Assembly: GCA_012103455.1 (NCBI GenBank)
Contig: WLWT01000003.1
Coordinates: 1 to 64,000, forward strand
Length of the DNA stretch: 64,000 bases
Direction of reading: 5' to 3'
Source of the DNA: Gammaproteobacteria bacterium
Lineage (GTDB): Bacteria > Pseudomonadota > Gammaproteobacteria > HK1
Shown: positions 18,074 to 29,179 of the stretch, one piece after another
Layout of the letters: each line of letters opens with the position of its first letter
Position numbering within the stretch: the stretch's first letter is position 1
The notes under the pieces: generated by a model
Seen by the model: the letters and a program-made list of their open reading frames with translations, nothing else
Database searches by the model: none
Told to the model about the DNA's origin: nothing
Program-made: the position numbers and the translations under genes

Positions 18074-18798
18074 CCCGGCGGCGCCCGCGATGCACCGCCG
18101 CCCAGGAACATCTCACCCACTTCCGGGTCGTTCAACAAAGTATCGCCAGGGCCTTCGAATTTGTTCTTACCGTCCACCAGTACATAACCGCGTGTAGCGA
18201 TGGACAACGCTTGTTTGGCGTTTTGCTCCACCAGCAAAATCGGCGTGCCAGCGGCGTTGATGGTTTGCACGATACTGAAAATCTCCCCTCTATAGCGCGG
18301 CGACAAGCCCGCAGTAGGCTCATCCAACAGCAGGATCTTGGGCTCCAACATCAGTGCCTTGCCCATCGCCACCATCTGCCGCTGCCCACCGGAGAGGGTA
18401 CCGGCGGCCTGCTTGCGTTTTTCGGCCAGCGGCGGAAACAGCGCGTAGATCTGGTGCAGCCGGGGCCTGAAATCATCGGTGCGCACAAAAGCGCCCATTT
18501 CGAGATTTTCCTGTACGGTCAAGCTGGGAAAAATGTTTTCCGTTTGCGGCACATAACATACGCCTTTACGCACCACCGCCTCGGGCGGTGTGTTGGTGAT
18601 CGGCTCGCCATCCAGGGTAACGGCGCCGGAAGAGAGATTCAGCAGGCCGAAGACGGACTTCATGGCAGTGGATTTGCCAGCGCCGTTGGGTCCGATGATG
18701 ACCACCACTTCGCCCCGCTCCACCCGCAGCGACACACCGTGCAGGATCTGGGTGTCGCCGTAACCGCCCACCACATCGTGCATAGCCAATACACTCAT
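18070..18798 (-). CDS. livF: ABC transporter ATPase, LivF type
   Basis: A 242-residue ATPase. Walker A GPNGAGKST, signature LSGGQRQMVAMGKAL and Walker B ILLLDEPTAGLSP are intact. The short C-terminus and FPSLTVQENLEMGAF fit LivF rather than LivG. It powers uptake through LivHM. It overlaps both neighbours by 4 bp. Confidence 0.92.
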   Translation of the reverse strand: MSVLAMHDVVGGYGDTQILHGVSLRVERGEVVVIIGPNGAGKSTAMKSVFGLLNLSSGAVTLDGEPITNTPPEAVVRKGVCYVPQTENIFPSLTVQENLEMGAFVRTDDFRPRLHQIYALFPPLAEKRKQAAGTLSGGQRQMVAMGKALMLEPKILLLDEPTAGLSPRYRGEIFSIVQTINAAGTPILLVEQNAKQALSIATRGYVLVDGKNKFEGPGDTLLNDPEVGEMFLGGGASRAPPG

Positions 18799-19589
18799 GC
18801 CGGGCCACCCGCGACAGCTTTATCACCGGCGTCACCGGCGTCACCGCCGAGGTAAGCATCCAGCACCTGCGCATTAGACCTCACCGCCGCCATACTCCCC
18901 TGGGTCAACAACCGCCCCTCGGACAGCACGATGACCGGGTGGCACAAGCTGGCGATAAGATCCATATCGTGTTCGATGACGCAAAAGGTATAACCCCGCT
19001 CGTCGCGAAGGCGGGCGATCATGTCCCGCAGCTTGCCGAGCAGGGTTGGATTGACCCCGGCACCCGGCTCATCGAGCAACACCAGCTTCGCTTCGGTCAT
19101 CATGGTGCGGCCAAGCTCCAACAGCTTCTTCTGTCCCCCGGACAAGTTGCCCGCTCGCTCGTGCTTGAGCTGGCTGAGCGAGAGGAACGCCAGCGCATCC
19201 GCCGCCGCCCGCACGCTGGCCTCGCGCGCCCGCACCCGCTTGGCGGCGAACCAGTTGTTGAAGACGTGCTCCCCAGGCTGGTGCGGGGGCACCACCATCA
19301 AGTTCTCCAACACCGTCATGCGGGCGAATTCTTGCGGTATCTGGAAGGTCCGCACGATGCCCCGGTGAAACATCTCGTGGGTGGGCAAGCCGGCGATATT
19401 CTCCCCCTGGTAGATAATGCGCCCCGAGGTAGGCGCCAATTCACCGGCGATGAGATTGAACAAGGTGGTTTTACCGGCGCCGTTGGGCCCGATCAAACCG
19501 GTGATCGTGCCCTGTTCTATCTCTAGGTCCAGATCGCATACGGCATGGATCCCGCCGAAACGCTTATTCAGGCTCTCTACTCGTAACAT
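18795..19589 (-). CDS. livG: ABC transporter ATPase, LivG type
   Basis: About 264 residues from the ATG at 19589. Walker A GPNGAGKTTLFN, the LivG-type insertion IVRTFQIPQEFARMTVLENLMV, signature LSGGQKKLLELGRTM and Walker B LVLLDEPGAGVNP are intact. I start it at MLRVESLNKRFGG, the usual start of the family; an 18-residue upstream extension has no family support. The C-terminus has a 9-bp repeat (CACCGGCGT) encoding GDAGDAGD. It is the first gene of the liv operon. Confidence 0.9.
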   Translation of the reverse strand: MLRVESLNKRFGGIHAVCDLDLEIEQGTITGLIGPNGAGKTTLFNLIAGELAPTSGRIIYQGENIAGLPTHEMFHRGIVRTFQIPQEFARMTVLENLMVVPPHQPGEHVFNNWFAAKRVRAREASVRAAADALAFLSLSQLKHERAGNLSGGQKKLLELGRTMMTEAKLVLLDEPGAGVNPTLLGKLRDMIARLRDERGYTFCVIEHDMDLIASLCHPVIVLSEGRLLTQGSMAAVRSNAQVLDAYLGGDAGDAGDKAVAGGPA

Positions 19590-19787
19590 GGACAGGTGAC
19601 CCCCACCGCGGCGGATGGTACTTCTTACGGCGCAGCCATGCATTGAGTGCGATGCGCGCAGCGGGATAATGCCACAGGCGAGCGTCTACCTTGCACCCTT
19701 TTAGGGCCTGTTAACACTAACTTATAAGCATCCTTAAAAATTACGAGTCTCGCGCTTCGCGGAAACGTAACTGGCTGATTTTATTGA

Positions 19788-20064
19788 TCAGAGAATTTCG
19801 GTGACGCAGCGGGAGCACTCGCCCACGCGAAAGCACAGGCATGGGCATATGTCCCACCGCAATTAGCTAAACCGGTTAAGAGCGTGAGTGTTGGAATAGA
19901 CGGAAGCTGTATGTTGTTAACTGAAGGCGGTTGGCGCGAGTCGATGGTGGGTACTATAAGTCTTTATGATGGCGAAGGGCAAAGACTGCATACAATTGAG
20001 ATGGGGGCTACACCGTAATATGACAAGAAAAACTGGGCTCTTCCCTTCTTTAAGTGGGTGGTTT
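19788..20064 (+). pseudogene. ISKra4-type transposase remnant
   Basis: A decayed fragment that reads GDAAGALAHAKAQAW, then VKSVSVGIDGSCMLLTEGGW and ESMVGTISLYDGEGQRLHTI, ending at a TAA after GATP (stop at ~20017). In ISKra4-family transposases this region reads SVGxDGTCxLL..GWREAMVGTIALYDxxGERLHT, and the codon after ATP is usually Glu, so a GAA-to-TAA change is likely. A further in-frame stop closes it at 20064. The 5' and 3' parts are missing. The region 19590-19787 ahead of it shows no gene. Confidence 0.7.
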
Positions 20065-20066
20065 AG

Positions 20067-20808
20067 CATAATCTAAAACACTCTCAGATCTCAGTCATGT
20101 CATTTTCCGGTAAGCTCAAATGGAAACGGACCGAGAATTTTATTTTGGGCAACCGAATAGATGTATCCAGCCGCGACCTGTCCATAGGTACTTTAGAACT
20201 CGTCCATTCCCGACAACTATGGAACGGTCAACTGGTCGCGTTTGCCGGTTATAAGTCGGGGTCTGGATATAGGGGGGGCTTTTGATGATGATACGGCCCC
20301 AGCCGGTTCGCCGAAGGGGCAGTTTAGAAGTGTGAATGGTTCCATCAGTTATTTCAAGCCCTTCAAACTGGGTGATCTAAGCGCGACCTATAACGGTCAG
20401 GTAAGCGGGCAATATACGCCAGACCTTTTGTTTGGCTCAGAGCAGGTTGCTTATGGTGGATATTCAACGGTTCGTGGATTGCGCGAATCTGCTGTGTTCG
20501 GCAATCGTGGTGTGATGACGCGCAATGAATGTGCCCTCCAGTTGACGCAATCAAAAAGCGAACCATTTACAAGAGCATTGGGAACATTGGAAGCCTATGC
20601 AGCCATCGATTTTGCTCATGTGTTCGAGGAAGAGGACTCTGGCATCGATGGCGGAAATCTGACCGGTGCGGCCATCGGATTGCGCAGCCGCGGTGGCAGG
20701 ATCGGTTTCGATGTGGCGTGGTCGGATAGTGTCGCATCATCCGATAATCTGGATGCGGCAGTCTTTGCATCGGGATGGGTTTATGCACGGGTCAATTTTG
20801 CTTTTTAA
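20067..20808 (+). pseudogene. TpsB (FhaC/ShlB) transporter, truncated and frameshifted
   Basis: Only the C-terminal half of a two-partner secretion outer-membrane transporter remains. Frame 1 (20067-~20285) gives LSGKLKWKRTENF-like beta-barrel strands; the frame shifts by one base near 20240-20270 (a run of seven G lies at ~20270) into RGLDIGGAFDDD, and then the barrel signature YSTVRGLRESAVFGNRG and a C-terminal Phe. The N-terminal POTRA region is absent, and an IS remnant lies directly upstream. It precedes the TpsA gene by 52 bp, the normal TpsB-TpsA order. Confidence 0.8.
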
Positions 20809-23800
20809 TGGTCAATCAATCATAAAGATTCATCGCTGATGTCAGTGTAAAACACGGACAATGTATTGCATGGCTAGAAACAGGAAACACAGGCATTCGC
20901 AATATTTCTCTAACACAATGAGCCGCTTGAGGCGTCAAGCCGTGTCGTATTTGCTGTGTTTACTCCTTGCTTTCCAGCCGTTGATCATGCAGGCGGCAGA
21001 GATAACAGCGGCCCGGAATGCGGCAGCGGCCCACCAACCGGGGGTTGAAAGCGCCGGTAATGGTGTACCTCTAGTCAATATCGTTAGGCCCAATGCATCC
21101 GGTCTCTCGCATAATAAATATGATCGATTCAATGTTGGGCAACCGGGCGCGATTTTAAACAATTCCAATCAAACCCTGCAACGCTCCCAATTGGGTGGGC
21201 TGGTTCAGGGTAACCCTAACCTAAGCTCATCGGGACCTGCATCGGTTATAGTGAATGAAGTGATCAGCGCCAAGCGGTCGCTATTGGAAGGAACCCTTGA
21301 GGTTCATGGTAGTCGAGCGGATGTTATTGTTGCCAACCCTAATGGAATAAGCTGTAACGGCTGTGGCTTTATCAATACACCCAGGGTCACGCTTGCTACT
21401 GCTCGCCCTGAACTGAACAGCAATGGCTCGCTCAAGAGCCTGTTGGTTGAAAAAGGTGATATCAACATCGGCCTGAATGGGGCTAATCTTGATAGCGTCA
21501 ATGCGTTCGAACTGGTGTCGCGCAAGATCAGTATTGGCGGTCCGGTCAAGGTTGCCGGTGATCTTAATCTGGTCGCGGGGCGCAACAGCTATGCGTATCA
21601 AACTGGCTTGATCACGCCCCTTGCTTCTGACGCGAATGAACCCGGTGTGGCGATTGATTCTTCATTGCTGGGCGGTATGTATGCAGGCCGGATCAAGATT
21701 ATTTCGACCGATCGGGGTGCAGGGGTCAATACTCAAGGACAGATGGCTGCCAATGCCCATGGCATGACCCTGACAGCCGATGGCAAGCTGGTACTTGGCA
21801 ATGTACGTGCCAAGAGAGCCATCGGTGCAACGTCCAAAACCCAATCGATTGAAGTCCAGCGGACTTTGTTTGCTGATGAGGCCATTGTTCTAGAGGCTAA
21901 CGATGCCGTTACGCTTGATGATAATGCGCTGATTGCTTCTTCTGGCGATGTATCCCTGAAAGCCGATTCTGTTTCACTGGGTAATGCTGCATTGGTTGCA
22001 TCAGGCACCCGCGAAGACGGCGCACAAAGCAATGTTGGCAATCTGAGCGTTGAGGCAGACCGGCTTGACGCTGGAGACGGTCAACTTGCCGCGGGAGACA
22101 CACTGACCGTTACTGCATCGACTATCAATCTGGACCGCGCAGCCGATGGCAATACGGATGTGTTGCGATCCTTGGGGGGAATCGCCCTGAAGGCGGAAAA
22201 TGTTTCCGCTCACAATGCCCGTGTGACAGCGTTGGGTGCATTGGACCTGAAATCATCTTCATCACTCAATCTCACGGGTGGTTTGTACTCGGCTGCCGGA
22301 CATCTTTTTGTTGAAGCTGATGATATTACAAGCAGTGCGGTCTTGAATTCCAAAAGTACCGTAACATTGCGCGGAATAAGCGGGAGCGTTGTCAATTCAG
22401 GCCGGATGGCAGGTGATGCAGGAACGGTTGTCAGCGCGGTGACGATCGTTCGCAATGAGGGCGATCTGTTTTCTGCCAAAGCCGTCAACATTACATCGCT
22501 AGGGGCTTCAATCAATACCGCCACAGGACGGATTGCCGGTAATGAGGGCGTGGGGTTCAATGCCGCATCGGTGCACAATGCTGGCAAGGTTGCCGCACAA
22601 GGGTCGGAGCTGAGTGTCAATACCGATGGCAATGTGGACAATAGCGGTGAGCTTGGCGGTGCAAGCGCCCGTTTGAATGTGGATGGGACGCTGAGCAACC
22701 GTGGCCAACTGGATGTCACACATGCACTGGCGCTCAAGGGCCATAACCACACCCACAGCACAGCACTGCACAATCATGCAGGCGGCTCAATCATCAGTGG
22801 CTCGGGCAATTATTCTGTCGCATCTTTCGATAATGCGACTGTTATGACAACGCGCTCTGGCGGATTGGACATTGATGTCACCGGCAACCTAAGCAACACC
22901 GGCGCGATAGCGGCCAAGACAACAGGCACGATAGAACTGGATGGCAACCTTGCCAATGCCGGCTCCATTATCAGTGAGAAAGCCCTGGTGATTGTTGGCC
23001 GTTCTGGTGGCCGGTTGGGCACTTTGTCGAATTCACACAACACTGCGTTGATCAACGGCGCGGAGCGCTTGACTATAAAAGCCGCTACTGTGACGAATGC
23101 GGGGGAAATGGGTTCGGTTGATGGTCATGTGTTGGCTGAACTTTCTGGTGATTTGACCAACACCGGTGTGTTCTATTCCGGGACGTCGTCAATCTATAAG
23201 CTCGATGGACACCTGAGCAACACCCATGCCGATATTCTGGCCGAAGCTGCTCTGACCATAAGAGGTCTAAATGCTGCCCGCGCAACGTCAATCAAGAACT
23301 CCTCGGGCAATATAGAAGCCATTTCGGGTGACCTGACGCTGGCGGCCGATACGATTACCAATGAGCGTACCAACCTTGCTTTTGGGACCACGTCTTCAAC
23401 ACAAACGTCAACTTCGGGCAGCACGACCACGACTGTGGTTACAACCCGCGAAACTTTAAGCCAAAGCTCTGCGGCCTCCAAACTGTTGGCGGGCGGCACT
23501 ATCACGGTTGATGCCAATACGCTCAATAACCACTACAGCCAAATCGCGGCAAACGGAAATATTACAGTCACCGCAAACACGGCGAACAACACCGGTCGCG
23601 ACTTGATTGAAACGGTTGATACAACAGCCGTTATCCAGCATTCGCAGAGATATTGTGCCAGACGCATTTTGGGTATCTGCATCAGCAGGAAAACCCGCTA
23701 CTGGACAACGACCAGCCATAATACGACCTCTCCAACCTATGATTCGACGTTTGCATCCATTGAAGCAGGCGGCACGCTGGATGCTGATGTAAGCGGTTAT

Positions 23801-26800
23801 TTGAACAACACTGCCGTACGTGGAAGTGCCGGACCAATCGGCCTTTCTTCGGGTAGCCGTGCACTGAATTCGGCCCATGTCGCAGGCGGAAGCGGCCCCG
23901 CAAATCTTGTCAATCTTGACGCACTCGATGTCGGCATCACTGCCTTGCTTGGACGCAGTGCGCTCTTTGATGTAGCGCAGCAACCCCATTCGCCTTTCTT
24001 GGTGGAAACCCGCTCGCAGTTTATCGATCCAAGCGAGTTTCTGGGTTCGGACTTTTTTCTTAATCAGGCCGGTGGATACAACCCCGATCAGACCCTGCGC
24101 CGTTTCGGTGATGCTTATGTGGAAACGCGGCTTATTTTCGACCAGATTTTCGCGCTGACCGGACAACGATATGTAGGCAACGCCACAGACACTCGTGGTC
24201 TTGTTCAATCCCTGTACGAAAACGCTATTGATGCTCGGCAAAGTCTCGGGCTTACATTGGGTGTGGCCTTGACGCCTGCTCAGGTTGCGCGGCTGACACA
24301 GGACATCACATGGCTTGAAGCGCGTGTTGTTGGTGGGCAATCCGTTTGGGTGCCACGCGTTTATCTTGCCTCATCCACGTTGGATAACGTCAATTTTGCA
24401 AGTGCGCAGATCAAGGCTGGTCAGGCTAATGTGCAAGTGGCCACACTGTTCAACTCGGGCGATATGACAGGCCATGATGGTCTGAATGTGACGGCCAATG
24501 ATGCCGTGCTCAGTCAGGGCGGTGGGCTGTTTGCCAATGCGGATATCGTGATCAACGGTGGCAAGTTGTTTTCCAACAACTCCGGCACGGTATCCGGCGA
24601 CAACGTGACGATCAAAGCCGATGATATCCTGAACGATACGGCTAAAACCCGTGACCGGCGTAGCAACGGGTTTACCGACCGCAATCAGCTAATCGCCCGT
24701 ATTCAGGCACGCGGCGATTTGTTATTGGACGCCGAAGGAACCATTGCTTCAACGGGTGGACAATTCAGCTCAGGCGGTTCGACCACACTGGATGCGAGAA
24801 AAGCGGTTGCACTCGGTGCGCTTGAAATCGAGCGTCTTGCCAAGGATGAATTCAAAGGGGGCTATGATCGCAGATCCTCCCTCACCCATCGACTGGTTGG
24901 CATTCATGCAGGTGAAGCACTCACCCTCGATTCCGGCGGGGATGTCACGTTAAGAGGCGTGGACACTTCTTCAGGGAAAGACACAACTATCACTGCGACC
25001 GGCGGTATCGATATCGTCGCTGTTCAGGACCAACAATCCAAAGATCTGAAGCTTGACCTCAAGACAAGTGGTCTGCTTGGAACCGAAACCCACATTCGCA
25101 GACAATCCGCTTCAACGCAGACTCGAGGTTCAGACATTGAGGCAAGCGGTGCTTTAACCATCACCGCCCAAAAAGAAGGTATTACAGTAAAAGCTTCCAG
25201 ACTTGCCAGCGAAGAACAAACAACGCTCTTAGCCGAAGAAGGCAAAATCGCACTTCTCACAGAAACCGATTCCGAATTTGAACGTGATGAACGGCGTGAA
25301 GAAGATATCTTCTGGTGGAATGAAAGCGACCAGGGGTACGTCAGGGAAACCATCAAGCCTGTTGAAATCGAGGCAGGCGGCGGTCTCACGATCAATGCAG
25401 GAGCAGGCCTTGTTGTAGAGTATCAAAAGACTGGCGATCTGAACGCCTCTATTGACCAGCTTGCCCAATCGCCCGGACTAGAGTGGATCGGCGGGCTCAA
25501 AAATGACCCACGCGTAGACTGGGTTGAAGTTCAGGCGCGGTTCGACACTTGGGATTATGAAAATCAAGGGCTGACAGAAGCCGGTGCTGCTTTCGTCTCT
25601 CTTGTGGTGGGTGCCGTCAGTGGCGGGGCGTTATCGACTCTGTCGGCCAATCTGGCAACCGGCCTCGGCTTTGCAACCGAGGGTGTCGTACAAGCCGCCC
25701 TTCAGGCGGGACTGAACTCGCTGGCCAAACAGGCCACCATCGCGCTCATCAATAACAAGGGTGATCTGGGTGCCGCACTGGAAACCCTTGGCTCATCCGC
25801 CTCCCTGCGCTCGCTGGCAACAGCCATGGTGGCAACGGGCCTCACCGTCCACATCAGCGATGTTGCGGGCATTGGCACCGATCTTCCCAAAACGGCTTCG
25901 CTGGCCGATCGTGTAGTACGGGATATTCAGCGTGGCCTTATCCGTACCACGGTCAACGCGGGCGTCTCCACCGCTATCGAAGGCGGCCAGTTGGATGCAA
26001 ATCTTATCGCCGCGCTCAGAATGGAGGCGGCGAGCGTCATCGGGGAAAATGCCGCGCAGGAGATTGGCATTGCCGTTGATGATGGTCATCTCAATACGGC
26101 AGGTCAGTTGATTGCTCATGCGGCACTTGGATGTGTGGTGGGTGCAGCCGCTTCGGGTGATTGTGGCTCGGGTGCAGCAGGCGGTGTGGTGGGCGAGACA
26201 GTGGGCCTGATCACCAAGGCGCGATTGGCCGACTGGCTGGAAAAACGCGCGGAGGATGCGCGTTCAGGTGAAGTTTCTAAAGAGCAACTTTTACAGGAGT
26301 TGAACGAATATCAGGATGCTGGCGTTAATGTTGCCCGTCTGGTAAGTGGTTTAGCCGTTGCGGTTGCTGGCGGTGATGTCGATACAGCCGCCCTTACCGG
26401 TGGAAACGCTGCCCAGAACAATGCGCTATGCGGGGGACTATGTATTGGCGTCATCGCCGCCATCATCGGTTATACGACTTATTCAGGGGATGGTGATCCC
26501 CTTGAAGGACTTGCTGTTATCGAATCAGGCGATGATCCTCTTGGTCAAGCCGTTGCCGCGGGCACCAGCGCAGCCGTTGAATGGTCTGCAACCGAATATC
26601 CTGAACAAACCGCTGCCGTACTGGATGTTGTGGAAGCCACCGGAGAAGCCATTGATGCGACCATCACTTATGTGGATGACGCAACTGGAAACAAGGTTTC
26701 AAGACGCTGGAATGAAATTCCGGAGCATACTCGCAACCAAATCAAGGGTGGTGCAAAAATCGCCTCCATCTTTGTACCGGCTGGCTCAATTAAGGCACTC

Positions 26801-27044
26801 AAGCAACTCAGAAAAACTAGAAAACTGCCTGTTGAACCAAAGGGGATACCGAAACTATCTAGACAACCTAGAAGTGTTGGTGCGGCAGAAAATACGCGGG
26901 GTATCGTTGCAGGCAATATTAAGAAGCTTAAGGACAGTCGATTAAAGAATCTTAGTATTGATGCGGAAGCTGTTAAGAAAGATTTAGTAGGCGATGCTGG
27001 AGGTAGATTTAATATTTCTGTTGATGATGCTGGTAGTGTTTTCC

Positions 27045-28156
27045 TACTACTTCGGCAAAAGATTACCCGACACAAATTAATAAAATGTGTTATAGTGATG
27101 CTATGAAAAAGACAGACGGTCGCTCACTGCCCCATTCCGCGCGAGAAGCCATCCGCAGGCACGCGGTTGCGCAAGTATTATCGGGTGAAAGCCCTGAAAA
27201 AGTAATTAAAGCCCTCGGATTTCATCGTTCTTGCATTGACGATTGGTTATCCAGATATGAGCAAGGTGGTGAACAGGCGCTGTCCACCGGCAAGATCACG
27301 GGTCGCCCAAGAAAGTTTCCCGATGAATATGCGGATCGCTTACGTGAACTAGTTAAAACGAATCCGTTGCAATTGGATTTTCACGATGCCTTGTGGACAC
27401 GCTCGATGATTCAGATATTACTGAAAGATAAATTTGGCATCGAGGTCAGCGAGCGCTCGGTGGGCAATATCCTGTCTCGTTGGGGGATGAGTGCGCAGCG
27501 CCCTGGGTTTAAGGCATACGAGCAAAACCCTGATCAGGTTAAGGTATGGTTAAGAGAAACTTGGCCTGAAGTACAACGAGAAGCGAAAAGGCGCCGAGCG
27601 CGGGTCTATTTTGGCGACGAATCGACGATCCGGTCGGATTATCATCGTGGTACCACTTGGGGGGTACGGGGTGATACGCCAGTTGTAGCGAAAACGGGTC
27701 GGCGCTTTAGCGTGAATAGGCTGTCAGCCGTTTCGCCGAAAGGTCACCTGCGTTTCATGGTAACTGAATCACGGGTAACCGCAGACGTTTTTATCGACTT
27801 TCTAAGGCGTTTGTTGCACAACGCCAAGCGATCGGTCTATTTGATTGTTGATGGCCATCCCATTCATCGAGCCAAGAAAGTGCAAGAATTTGTCCGCAAT
27901 AGCCAAGGTAAGCTCACGTTAGTATTGTTACCGCCGTATTCACCGGAACTCAATCCTGATGAGCTAGTATGGCATCATGTAAAAAGCCAACGAATTGGGC
28001 GGACAGTGGTGGCTACAAAGGAGCAACTGATGGCCTTGGCTCGTTCGGTGTTGCACTCACTGCAACAGAATACGCAAATAATTAAACGGTTTTTCTATGA
28101 AAAGCATGTCAGATATATTCTGAATTAATGTCGGGTAATTTTTTTCCGAATTAGTA
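27045..28156 (+). mobile_element. IS630-family insertion, complete
   Basis: An 1108-bp element (27047-28154) flanked by TA (27045-27046 and 28155-28156), the target duplication typical of IS630/Tc1. The terminal inverted repeats read TACTAxTTCGGxAAAAxATTACCCGACA at both ends with few mismatches (shown here only in consensus segments). It carries one intact transposase gene in the same direction as the interrupted toxin gene. Confidence 0.93.
27103..28128 (+). CDS. IS630-family transposase
   Basis: About 341 residues from the ATG at 27103. An N-terminal helix-turn-helix (HRSCIDDWLSRYEQGG) recognises the ends; the DDE catalytic residues are in YFGDES (D~172), LIVDGHPIH (D~250) and SPELNPDELVW (E~287). 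The reading frame is intact, so the element may still move. An earlier in-frame ATG at 27085 would add six residues. Confidence 0.92.
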   Translation: MKKTDGRSLPHSAREAIRRHAVAQVLSGESPEKVIKALGFHRSCIDDWLSRYEQGGEQALSTGKITGRPRKFPDEYADRLRELVKTNPLQLDFHDALWTRSMIQILLKDKFGIEVSERSVGNILSRWGMSAQRPGFKAYEQNPDQVKVWLRETWPEVQREAKRRRARVYFGDESTIRSDYHRGTTWGVRGDTPVVAKTGRRFSVNRLSAVSPKGHLRFMVTESRVTADVFIDFLRRLLHNAKRSVYLIVDGHPIHRAKKVQEFVRNSQGKLTLVLLPPYSPELNPDELVWHHVKSQRIGRTVVATKEQLMALARSVLHSLQQNTQIIKRFFYEKHVRYILN

Positions 28157-28249
28157 ACTCCTGTTCGCAAAGGGGCAAGCGACCCAATACCTACATTTTT
28201 AACACTTGATGATTTAGTCACAGATTTTCCATTGAAGAGGTAAGCATTG

Positions 28250-28705
28250 ATGGTTACTGAGACTACATCGCAAATACTATCCGATGATGAACTAGCGGCA
28301 CCTGAGCTAACGACCTATTTTTATATTTCTGGGTGGGATTTCGACCCTGGGAAATGTACTTTGACCATAGGTCTTGAACCCAGCGAAATTTGGAAGCAGA
28401 AACATAAGCACCTGTTAGACCGGAGAGATGTGCCTAACACTTCTTGGAATTTAGGCAAGCAAAAACAACGTAAATATAGCGTTAGCGAAGCTGTGGATGA
28501 AGTATTGGATTTAATCTGGCCTAAACGAAAAGAAATAATACGATTTTCTAGAGATAATAGCTTTAATGTGGGTGTGACTTGTTCTATTACAATTTATGAT
28601 GATAGACCAGTTTATGATTTATCTTTAAAGACAATCAAGCGCCTAGCTGATCTTGGCTGTGAATTTAGCCTTGATATTTTTGATTACTCAACCGGTGATG
28701 AATGA
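28250..28705 (+). CDS. DUF4279 protein, candidate immunity protein
   Basis: A 151-residue acidic protein. The start TTYFYISGWDFDPGKCTLTIGLEPSEIW fits the DUF4279 family, members of which are often encoded directly after polymorphic toxins. Its ATG lies 6 bp after the restored toxin stop codon and is preceded by AAGAGG, so before the IS630 insertion the two were an overlapping-type toxin-immunity pair. No signal peptide, as expected for a cytoplasmic immunity protein. The role is inferred from position and family, not from any activity. The following 100 bp hold no gene. Confidence 0.75.
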   Translation: MVTETTSQILSDDELAAPELTTYFYISGWDFDPGKCTLTIGLEPSEIWKQKHKHLLDRRDVPNTSWNLGKQKQRKYSVSEAVDEVLDLIWPKRKEIIRFSRDNSFNVGVTCSITIYDDRPVYDLSLKTIKRLADLGCEFSLDIFDYSTGDE

Positions 28706-28810
28706 TCTATTTTATAGGCTGGATTCGTATCATAAGTGCATAAGCTCTGGAACCAGAGTGTTGCTTAAAGTGCCCTTGAAGTGAATCAGAACTCAGGGGT
28801 ACTGTGTTAC

Positions 28811-29179
28811 TACTAATTCGGCAAAAAATTACTCGACATCAATTCAGAATATATCTGACATGCTCTTCATAGAAAAACCGTTTAATCATTTGCGTATTCT
28901 GTTGCAGTGAGTGCAACACCGAACGAGCCAAGGCCACGCCAAATTTGTCTTTCAGTCATATCTGAATCATCGAGCGCGTCCACAGGGCATCGTGAAAATC
29001 CAATGGCAACGGATTCGTTTTAACCAGTTCACGTAAGCGCTCTGCATATTCATCTGGAAACTTTCTTGGGCGACCCGTGATCTTGCCGGTGGACAGCGCC
29101 TGTTCACCACCTTGCTCATACCTGGATAACCAATCGTCAATGCAAGAACGATGAAATCCGAGGGCTTTAATTACTTTTT
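28811..29179 (-). mobile_element. Internally deleted IS630 copy
   Basis: A second copy of the same IS630, on the opposite strand and broken. One terminal repeat is present (28811 onward, TACTAATTCGG). The transposase frame is truncated at its N-terminus (homology starts at KVIKALGFHRSC) and the middle is missing: sequence matching ~27438 of the full copy joins to that matching ~28031, a loss of ~590 bp at a shared TGGC. All three DDE residues are gone. It cannot move alone. Confidence 0.88.

Larger units (their letters stand above)
20861..28243 (+). pseudogene. TpsA/CdiA-like large exoprotein, split by IS630
   Basis: A very large filamentous-haemagglutinin family protein. As it stands the frame runs 20861-27106 (2081 residues) and ends inside the IS. 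Removing the IS and one TA joins 27046 to 28157 in frame and gives 2090 residues ending at 28243. Parts in order: signal region (1-46), TPS secretion domain with NPNGI (~135), long beta-helix with GxLxNxGxI repeats (300-850), second repeat region (1150-1400), DUF637-type segment (~1640-1790), a VENN-like GGNAAQNNA (~1845), then a variable C-terminal toxin-like tip. The restored end is TPVRKGASDPIPTFLTLDDL plus eight residues. GC is lower than in neighbours, which suggests transfer. Confidence 0.85.

Noticed and set aside
23456..24340. Long minus-strand frame inside the large exoprotein gene
   Set aside because: Shadow of the TpsA frame; no motifs.
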